In this document: positions 7,994 through 13,507 of the stretch, one piece after another | Layout of the letters: each line of letters opens with the position of its first letter | Position numbering within the stretch: position 1 is the stretch's first letter | Source of the DNA: Campylobacterales bacterium | Lineage (GTDB): Bacteria > Campylobacterota > Campylobacteria > Campylobacterales > Arcobacteraceae | NCBI GenBank assembly: GCA_027064245.1 | Contig: JAMOPZ010000010.1 | Coordinates: 1 to 22,346, forward strand | DNA length: 22,346 bases | Reading direction: 5' to 3' | Translations under genes and position numbers: made by a program | Notes under the pieces: model-generated | What the model saw: only the letters and a program-made list of their open reading frames with translations | What the model was told of the DNA's origin: nothing | Databases searched by the model: none

Positions 7994-8612
7994 CTATACC
8001 TATAGTTTGATCTATAAAACTTAAGTTATCAAATAATATATCATGAGTAGATATAACTATAGTTTTACCATCTTTTTTCAAGTTTTCTAAAATATCTATA
8101 AATTGATATGAATTTTTTTTATCTAAAGATGCTGTTGGTTCATCAAAAAGTAAAATATCAGGATTGTTTATAATAGCTCTTGCTATTGCTACTCTTTGTT
8201 TCTCTCCACCTGAAAGAAGTGAAATTTGCTGATATTTTTTATGAAAAATATTTATCTTTTTTAAAGCTATATCTATTTTTGTATCTGCTTGTGTAAAATC
8301 ATCACCTAAAGGTAAAATAGAAGCTAAAAGATTTTCATATAGATTTAAATTCTCAAAAAGATTAAAATCTTGAAAAACAAATCCTATATGCTTAGCTCTA
8401 TATCTAGCTAAATAAATATCATTAAATTTTATTATATCTTCATTGTTTATTTTTATAGATCCACTTTGAGGTTTTAAAAAAGTACCAATAAGAGATAAAA
8501 GGGTAGATTTTCCACTACCACTTACCCCTTTTACTACAACTAATGTATTATCTTTTATATTAAGATTTATATCTTTTAATATTAGTTTATTTAAGTTTTG
8601 TATAGTTATCAT
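7971..8612 (-). CDS. ABC transporter ATP-binding protein, LolD/MacB-type
   Basis: The 213-residue product is a single nucleotide-binding domain. It has Walker A GVSGSGKST (29-37), the Q-loop in GFVFQDFNLF, the signature LSGGEKQRVAIARA, Walker B ILLFDEPTAS, the D-loop (LDKK) and the switch histidine in ISTHD. The GEKQRVAIARA form and the length match the LolD/MacB/FtsE group that pairs with FtsX-type permeases. Such a permease gene lies directly upstream with a gap of 20 bases. These ATPases drive conformational work across the membrane (lipoprotein release, peptide or metabolite export, periplasmic signalling) rather than classical import. Its substrate is unknown. Confidence 0.92.
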   Translation of the reverse strand: MITIQNLNKLILKDINLNIKDNTLVVVKGVSGSGKSTLLSLIGTFLKPQSGSIKINNEDIIKFNDIYLARYRAKHIGFVFQDFNLFENLNLYENLLASILPLGDDFTQADTKIDIALKKINIFHKKYQQISLLSGGEKQRVAIARAIINNPDILLFDEPTASLDKKNSYQFIDILENLKKDGKTIVISTHDILFDNLSFIDQTIGIDDGKLIY

Positions 8613-8632
8613 AAGTTATTATACTATCCTTC

Positions 8633-9814
8633 TTAATATTTTAATGCTTCTGTAGGTGAAGTTATAGCTATTTTCCATATAGGATACAATACAATAGATA
8701 TAAGAGGTATTATAAAAAATAAAAATATAGAAAAAATACTTAGCATATCAACCGTAGGGACAAAATGTATATCTGTACTTAAATTTAAAAATCCAAAAAA
8801 TATATTTTGTAATATAGGAGCATTTAAAACAAAAATATAAAAATAAGCTAAATTAACCCCTAATATAAATGCACTAAAAAATACAATTATATTTTCTATA
8901 ATTTTTAGTTTTAATATATCTAAAATACTCCATCCCAAAATCCTAAAAATAGCTATTTGTTTTTTTTCCATACTATTTATTAGTGAATATCTTTGGTATA
9001 ATATTAAAATAAATGTTATAAACGATAAAAAATAAAGAAGAAAAAATAAGCTAGATTTATAGCTAAAAAAGTTTGTATAGTATTTTGATATATCTTGTTT
9101 TGATATTAATAACATATCCCAATATTTTGCTTTGATTTTGTCTAAAATAGTTGTTTGTTCTGTTAAATTTTCAATATCCAAACTTATATCACTACATTTA
9201 TTATTTTTTATATCTAATATTTGTCTAGCATAAGATATATCCATAATAATTGTATCTGAGGATACTATATTTAAATCTTTTTGAAAAGTTGAATAGATAT
9301 ATAATTTTATTATTGATCTATTTGATGGTCTAAAACTATAATATCCTTTATATTGATAATAATCTAAAAACTTTTTAACACCACTGCCTACTATCATATA
9401 TGGTTTTGCTAAAAATTTATCAAGGTCTATAGTATTTATTAATTTTTTTAGATATTTTTGATTTTGTTTACTAAAAAAATCAACACCTATTATATTAAAA
9501 TACTCTTCTGCTGGTTCATAATAGTATCTTCCATATACCCTACAATTACTATTTAACACACCATGGATACTTAAAAATTGATCTTGAATATCTTCGTCTA
9601 TATCTATTACTTTTCCACTTTTTATCTGTTTTACTATAAGAGATGGTTGATTTTGTATTAAAATATTTATATCTTTTTTTGAAGCATCAACAACAAACAT
9701 AAATGAACTTAATATAAAAATAAGTATAGTAGATATTAAAAATAATGATAGATATTTTGATCTCTCTTTTTTAATAGTTACAAAGATAAAATAAAATAAA
9801 ACTTTAATATTCAT
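8633..9814 (-). CDS. ABC transporter permease, FtsX/MacB-type
   Basis: The 393-residue protein has the four-helix layout of MacB/LolC/FtsX permeases. TM1 is at about 22-43. A periplasmic domain of about 210 residues (44-254) follows, then TM2 255-275, TM3 305-331 and TM4 357-379, ending in the usual P-x-EALKY tail. Between TM2 and TM3 lies the coupling element EKKQIAIFRILGWS (283-296), which matches the 'K-R-x-x-I-x-x-L-R-A-I-G' pattern of FtsX proteins. The periplasmic domain starts QPSLIVKQIKSGK (56-68) and is not recognisably LolC/E or MacB. Only one permease gene is present, so it may act as a homodimer. It overlaps the upstream small-protein gene by 11 bases. Confidence 0.88.
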   Translation of the reverse strand: MNIKVLFYFIFVTIKKERSKYLSLFLISTILIFILSSFMFVVDASKKDINILIQNQPSLIVKQIKSGKVIDIDEDIQDQFLSIHGVLNSNCRVYGRYYYEPAEEYFNIIGVDFFSKQNQKYLKKLINTIDLDKFLAKPYMIVGSGVKKFLDYYQYKGYYSFRPSNRSIIKLYIYSTFQKDLNIVSSDTIIMDISYARQILDIKNNKCSDISLDIENLTEQTTILDKIKAKYWDMLLISKQDISKYYTNFFSYKSSLFFLLYFLSFITFILILYQRYSLINSMEKKQIAIFRILGWSILDILKLKIIENIIVFFSAFILGVNLAYFYIFVLNAPILQNIFFGFLNLSTDIHFVPTVDMLSIFSIFLFFIIPLISIVLYPIWKIAITSPTEALKY

Positions 9815-10079
9815 AGTGTATCTCTTTTAGGGTTGGTGATATTTTCATAGTATCATAAAATGGTATAGATAATGATAATGTTGATTTTTTTGTTAGATTT
9901 ACAAATATAGCTATATTTTGTGAAGAATGATAATTTATAAAATTAATCAAATTTAATACAACTAATAATAAAAAACATAAAAAGAAGAAATATTTTCTTA
10001 TAAATTTTATATATACATATATGAAGTTGTAGCTTTTTTTTATATAACACACACACAATAAATTTTTGCTCAACTTCAT
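9804..10079 (-). CDS. Small single-pass membrane-anchored protein, unknown function
   Basis: The 91-residue ORF has one strong hydrophobic segment (about 30-49) preceded by a lysine/arginine-rich region, so the last 40 residues are predicted to be periplasmic. No lipobox or known domain is visible. It sits between the regulator gene (30-base gap) and the permease gene (11-base overlap), on the same strand, which argues that it is a real component of the transporter cassette. The ATG has only a weak ribosome binding site (AGAAG too close to it). The first codons contain a (GT)5 tract and lie in one arm of an inverted repeat, so the true start is uncertain. The ORF could also be the remnant of a longer periplasmic protein. 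Confidence 0.55.
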   Translation of the reverse strand: MKLSKNLLCVCYIKKSYNFIYVYIKFIRKYFFFLCFLLLVVLNLINFINYHSSQNIAIFVNLTKKSTLSLSIPFYDTMKISPTLKEIHYEY

Positions 10080-10080
10080 A
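10020..10080 (-). repeat. 10-bp perfect inverted repeat enclosing the start of the small membrane protein gene
   Basis: TATGAAGTTG (10020-10029) is the exact complement-reverse of CAACTTCATA (10071-10080), with 41 bases between. In the minus-strand mRNA, the 5' arm contains the AUG at 10079, and the 3' arm lies within the first codons of the same gene. A hairpin would bury the start codon. The loop includes an AC/GT dinucleotide tract (10047-10057). Confidence 0.6.
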
Positions 10081-10109
10081 CTTCTAAATATAAAACTGCT
10101 CTTAAGAGT

Positions 10110-10358
10110 TTAAGAGACGGTTTTCATAAGATCAATATTTGCTTTTTCAGTATTGATTCTATTTTCTAATTTTTGTTTTTGATCAATTAAAAACATAATA
10201 TTTTCTTTTAGAGCAGTTCTATGTTCATATGATTCTATGATAAATTCATATAACTTTGGTCTATTTTGTTTCCAGTTATGTAAAGTAGTTTTATTTACTT
10301 CTAAATCCGCTTCTAGTTTTCTTAAACTAGGTCCTATTTTTCTATTAGGTGCTGTCAT
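10110..10358 (-). CDS. Small helix-turn-helix DNA-binding regulator with C-terminal helical tail
   Basis: The 82-residue product has an N-terminal helix-turn-helix, about residues 10-40. Its segment SLRKLEADLEVNKTTLHNWK looks like the two helices and turn of a Cro/XRE- or transposase-like HTH, followed by NRPKLYE, a form often seen in small Campylobacterota DNA-binding proteins. Residues 42-78 form a charged amphipathic helix that could dimerise the protein. The ATG at 10358 is chosen because AAAAGGATC precedes it; an upstream in-frame ATG at 10397 would lie inside the promoter -10 and operator. The gene is preceded by two near-identical dyads, one inside its own promoter, so it is probably autoregulated and heads the transporter operon. 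Confidence 0.8.
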   Translation of the reverse strand: MTAPNRKIGPSLRKLEADLEVNKTTLHNWKQNRPKLYEFIIESYEHRTALKENIMFLIDQKQKLENRINTEKANIDLMKTVS

Positions 10359-10387
10359 TTTGATCCTTTTCAAATTAAATATGCGGA

Positions 10388-10416
10388 ATTGTACCAATTA
10401 TTGGAACAAATGTCAA
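10388..10416 (-). promoter_or_regulatory. Sigma-70 promoter of the HTH regulator / transporter operon
   Basis: On the minus strand, TTGACA (10411-10416, perfect -35) is separated by 17 bases from TACAAT (10388-10393, five of six -10 bases). Transcription would start near 10381, about 23 bases before the ATG at 10358. The spacer and part of the -10 are occupied by operator O1. Confidence 0.8.
10390..10408. promoter_or_regulatory. Operator O1, imperfect 19-bp dyad inside the regulator promoter
   Basis: TGTACCAAT-T-ATTGGAACA is a 9+1+9 dyad with a single asymmetric pair. It fills the -35/-10 spacer and overlaps the -10, where a bound repressor would exclude RNA polymerase. It is nearly identical to the dyad at 10432-10450. 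Confidence 0.75.
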
Positions 10417-10431
10417 GTTATTTTATATAAA

Positions 10432-10450
10432 TGTTCCAATAATTGGAACA
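10432..10450. promoter_or_regulatory. Operator O2, perfect 19-bp dyad between the divergent operons
   Basis: TGTTCCAAT-A-ATTGGAACA is a perfect 9+1+9 inverted repeat. Its centre (10441) is 42 bp from the centre of O1 (10399), four turns of B-DNA, so proteins on both sites would face the same side. It lies upstream of the -35 of the regulator promoter and 37 bp before the start codon of the divergent gene at 10487. Confidence 0.8.
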
Positions 10451-10475
10451 AAACTGTTTTCAAGGCTTATTTTTG

Positions 10476-10481
10476 TACAAT
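10476..10481 (+). promoter_or_regulatory. Possible -10 box of the divergent operon
   Basis: TACAAT preceded by a T-rich run (ATTTTTG), as in Campylobacterota sigma-70 promoters. It ends five bases before the ATG at 10487, so transcription would start at or next to the start codon. No -35 is recognisable at the right distance. Confidence 0.45.
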
Positions 10482-10486
10482 ATCAT

Positions 10487-11134
10487 ATGACAAAGATAAA
10501 TAAAGAGGCACTTTTAGATTGTTTAGAAGGATATAAAAGGTTAGGATATAATTATATAGATCCTATTGTAATACCAAGTGTAAAATATATAACTCAGTTG
10601 CATGAGCTTCCACAAGAGATAGATCTCTTAAAAAAACATATTGATAATTGTAATTTATGTCCATTATCAAATAACAAAGATAATTTTGAAAAAAAATTGT
10701 ATGATCATAATAGTATTATGAGTTTATTTTTATCACCAAATATATTAGAAGATCAAGCAAAAGCAGAGTTGTTTAAAAAAATTGTACAAAATGTATTAAA
10801 AATAGATATAAAAGATATCTCTATATCTTATGCTATTCAATGTCATACATCTACACGAATTAGCATACAAGAGTGTAGTAATAGTTGTAAAACATATCTT
10901 TTTAAAGAGATAGCTTTATTAAAACCAAAAGTTATATTGATGTTTGGAGATGTTTATAATATCTTTTTTGACACAAATGAAGATATAGTAAAAATATCAG
11001 GATCAATTATAAAGTATCAAAACTCTATTGTTGTCCCTTTGGTTGGATTAGAATTTATACAAAAAAATCCATCATACAAAAAAAGATTATTTATAGATCT
11101 ATTAAAAGTAAAAAATATATTGGAAAATTTATGA
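10487..11134 (+). CDS. Degenerate family-4-like uracil-DNA glycosylase, iron-sulfur cysteines kept, active site lost
   Basis: The 215-residue product follows the layout of family 4/5 uracil-DNA glycosylases. It has CNLCPL (C55, C58) and then a C119-x14-C134 pair leading into KTYLFKEIALLKPKVILMFG, which matches the family's 'C-x-x-Y-L-x-x-E-I-x-x-L-x-P-K-V-I-x-x-x-G'. These four cysteines hold the [4Fe-4S] cluster in the family. The usual catalytic motif GEAPGxxE is replaced by a non-matching stretch around FLSPNILED (81-89). The H-P-S/A motif near the C-terminus is replaced by PLVGLEF before NPSYKKR. The protein therefore probably binds DNA or another partner but does not excise uracil in the known way. 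It is first in a tight four-gene operon, with no clear ribosome binding site at its ATG. Confidence 0.7.
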   Translation: MTKINKEALLDCLEGYKRLGYNYIDPIVIPSVKYITQLHELPQEIDLLKKHIDNCNLCPLSNNKDNFEKKLYDHNSIMSLFLSPNILEDQAKAELFKKIVQNVLKIDIKDISISYAIQCHTSTRISIQECSNSCKTYLFKEIALLKPKVILMFGDVYNIFFDTNEDIVKISGSIIKYQNSIVVPLVGLEFIQKNPSYKKRLFIDLLKVKNILENL

Positions 11135-12276
11135 GATATATCAGTTTAATATTATTAGTTATTTTATTTACAAGTTGTGCAAAAAATAGTGTACAATATA
11201 CACCTACTTCACAATCAAGTTCTATAGTATCATTCAAGAGAACTAAAATCCAACAACAAAATATTGATATTGTAAATACACAAAAGATAAACAACTCTAT
11301 ACCTACGGTAAATAATAATACAGAAATACCATCAGATATAAATATATCAAATCAACCAGATTTAAATCAACTAGCATTGATTATCCCTTCAGCTCAAATA
11401 GGAAAATATGCAAAAGAGGCAATAAATATCACAAATACATATATTTTATATAAAAATAAACCTATAACATTAAAAGTGTTTGATATATCAATCCAAACAA
11501 AACAAACTTTACAAAAAGTATTTAATAAAATATATGATCAGCATATTACAAAAGTAGTAGCTATGTTAACTATAGATAAATTAAATTTTTTAAATAATAT
11601 AGATCTAAAAAATATAAAAATATATCTACCTTTAATAAATAAAAATGAAGTAAAATCAGATATAAAACCAAATCTTATATTTGGTGCTATTAGCTATAAA
11701 GATCAATTTAAAAAATTAATTAAATATGTAAAATATAAAAAAATAGTAAATTTTTATGATAATTCATCTTTTGGATATGAACTAAACAATTATATGAAAC
11801 AGTATAAATTAAGATATAGTAAAAAAGTAGATAATAACAATAGATATTATAGCAAATTTTTAAGAGGAAATAGAAGATTAAGAGGCTCAAATATATTTTT
11901 AAATACCCCTATAGTAAAAAGTTCTATATTATTATCTCAAATAGATGGATACAGTATACCTATATCTCATATATTATCAACACAACTAAACTATACCCCT
12001 CTTATATTTTCACTTACTCAAAAAAGTAATAGAAAACTTAGTATAATCATAGCAAACTCAATAGGATATATACCACCTAATCTACTAGAATATAGTAAAT
12101 TATATAACAATCATTTGCAATATAATTGGGTAAACTACTCTATTATTGTAGGATTAGAGTATCTTTTAGAAGATAATATAGATCTATTTAAAGATATAAA
12201 AGTAATAGATAATCAAGTTATATACCCAATATATTTATATAAAGTTAGATATTACTCATTTAAAAAAATAGGATAA
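11131..12276 (+). CDS. Putative lipoprotein with a periplasmic-binding (LpoA-like) fold
   Basis: The 381-residue product starts with a lipoprotein signal peptide ending FTSC (C16). A low-complexity Ser/Thr/Asn-rich linker follows to about residue 80. Residues from about 85 (LALIIPSAQIGKYAKEAINI) look like the first strand and helix of a type-1 periplasmic-binding fold ('L-L-P-x-x-G-x-x-x-x-x-A'), as in LpoA/LppC penicillin-binding-protein activators and Leu/Ile/Val-type receptors. IKPNLIFGAISYKDQ and KKIVNFYDNSSFGYEL fit the repeating strands of such a fold. The ATG overlaps the upstream stop (ATGA), so the genes are coupled. Whether it activates cell-wall synthesis or binds a ligand is not shown. 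Confidence 0.65.
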   Translation: MRYISLILLVILFTSCAKNSVQYTPTSQSSSIVSFKRTKIQQQNIDIVNTQKINNSIPTVNNNTEIPSDINISNQPDLNQLALIIPSAQIGKYAKEAINITNTYILYKNKPITLKVFDISIQTKQTLQKVFNKIYDQHITKVVAMLTIDKLNFLNNIDLKNIKIYLPLINKNEVKSDIKPNLIFGAISYKDQFKKLIKYVKYKKIVNFYDNSSFGYELNNYMKQYKLRYSKKVDNNNRYYSKFLRGNRRLRGSNIFLNTPIVKSSILLSQIDGYSIPISHILSTQLNYTPLIFSLTQKSNRKLSIIIANSIGYIPPNLLEYSKLYNNHLQYNWVNYSIIVGLEYLLEDNIDLFKDIKVIDNQVIYPIYLYKVRYYSFKKIG

Positions 12277-12280
12277 AAGT

Positions 12281-12781
12281 ATGGATAGATTATATGCACC
12301 ATGGAGAACAACATATATAACAAAAAATGATAAAAAAAATAATAAATGTATATTTTGTAATATCGCTTTATCAAATATAAGTGATGATGAGAAATTAGGT
12401 GTACTTTATAGAGATAAAGATTTTTTTATAGTGATGAACAAATATCCTTATTCTCCAGGTCATTTTATGATAATACCAAATAAACATGAGCAAAACCTAG
12501 AGGATCTTGATAGTGAACTTTTTGCAAAAATATCTTTATATGCTCAAAAAGGTGTCAAAATGCTAAAAGAGGTACTTAATGCACAAGGGGTAAATGTGGG
12601 ACTAAATCTACACAAAGCAGCAGGTGCTGGAATAGAAGAGCATATTCATATGCATTTGATCCCTAGATGGGTAGGAGATACAAATTTTATAACCACCATA
12701 GCAAATACTAGAATATATGGTACAGATCACGATAAATTATACAAAAAATTAAAAAATGCCTCAGAAAATTATTTTAGATAA
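12281..12781 (+). CDS. HIT-family nucleotide hydrolase/phosphorylase (Ap4A-type)
   Basis: The 166-residue product carries the histidine triad HIHMHLIPRW (H121, H123, H125), in which the middle-region histidine is the nucleophile. The LNLHKAAGAGIEEH lead-in is typical of the FHIT/Ap4A-phosphorylase branch. An N-terminal CIFC pair (C23, C26) could bind zinc, as in many bacterial members. Family members cleave dinucleoside polyphosphates or nucleoside phosphoramidates in the cytoplasm. The start is four bases after the lipoprotein stop, with AGGAT as ribosome binding site. The last 26 bases overlap the next gene. Confidence 0.88.
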   Translation: MDRLYAPWRTTYITKNDKKNNKCIFCNIALSNISDDEKLGVLYRDKDFFIVMNKYPYSPGHFMIIPNKHEQNLEDLDSELFAKISLYAQKGVKMLKEVLNAQGVNVGLNLHKAAGAGIEEHIHMHLIPRWVGDTNFITTIANTRIYGTDHDKLYKKLKNASENYFR

Positions 12782-13451
12782 TAAACCTTTTACCCTAATT
12801 CATAGAACAAATAAAAGGATAAAAAGGATAAGTTTAAGCTTACAAAACAATAGTGAAATTGTATTAAAAACACCTTTAGGTATAAAAGCACACCTTATTA
12901 AAAGTATAATCTTTGAACATAAAGATTGGATATTACGCACTACTGAAAAACTACCAAGAAAAAATAAATTTGATTTTATAACAGGTGGAAAGGTACCATA
13001 TCTTGGTATCTTATACCCTATAGAATTAAAAATAAATGATAATATAAAAACAGTAAAATTTACTTTAATAGATAACTATTTTTTAATAGAGCATAATAGT
13101 TCTTGTAGTAGTTATGAAGAGTTTATAAAAGGTTTAGAACTATTTTATAAATACAATGCAAAAAAAATCATAGATCCACTATTTGATGAGATGTCATCTC
13201 TTGTAAATCTATATCCAAATAAAATAGGATATAGAAAAGCAAAAACAAGATGGGGAAGTTGTAGTGGTATAAATAATATATCTATAAATTATATGCTTTT
13301 ACAGTTTGATATTAAAGCTATAAAATATGTAGTATTACATGAATTATGTCATATTAAACACAAAAATCACTCAAAAAAGTTTTGGGATCTTGTATCTTTT
13401 TATATGCAAGATTATAAAACTGTTCAACAAACTATTAAGAATAAATTTTAA
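12756..13451 (+). CDS. YgjP-like zinc metallopeptidase (DUF45 / M48-type)
   Basis: The 231-residue product has the HELCH zinc motif (H195, E196, H199) with a third ligand H205 in KHKNHSKKFW. Upstream is the family block RKAKTRWGSCS (160-170) followed by NISINYMLLQ. This pattern is that of YgjP/WLM-related DUF45 proteins, predicted cytoplasmic metallopeptidases, also seen next to restriction genes in some genomes. No signal peptide or membrane segment is present. It overlaps the HIT gene by 26 bases in another frame and is the last gene of the operon. Its substrate is unknown. Confidence 0.85.
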   Translation: MPQKIILDNKPFTLIHRTNKRIKRISLSLQNNSEIVLKTPLGIKAHLIKSIIFEHKDWILRTTEKLPRKNKFDFITGGKVPYLGILYPIELKINDNIKTVKFTLIDNYFLIEHNSSCSSYEEFIKGLELFYKYNAKKIIDPLFDEMSSLVNLYPNKIGYRKAKTRWGSCSGINNISINYMLLQFDIKAIKYVVLHELCHIKHKNHSKKFWDLVSFYMQDYKTVQQTIKNKF

Positions 13452-13477
13452 GTAATTTTTTTAGCTTTATTGTATAC

Positions 13478-13504
13478 TTATGGTACTTAATAAAAGTACC
13501 ATAA
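13478..13504. terminator. Hairpin terminator between convergent YgjP-like gene and clpB
   Basis: TTATGGTACTT (13478-13488) pairs with AAGTACCATAA (13494-13504) to give an 11-bp perfect stem with a five-base loop. The U-tracts are poor on both sides, but its place between two gene ends makes a bidirectional terminator likely. Confidence 0.65.
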
Positions 13505-13507
13505 ACT

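Noticed and set aside
10359..10397. An upstream in-frame ATG that would extend the HTH regulator by 13 residues.
   Set aside because: It would lie at or before the predicted transcription start, inside O1 and the -10 box; the ATG at 10358 has a proper ribosome binding site.
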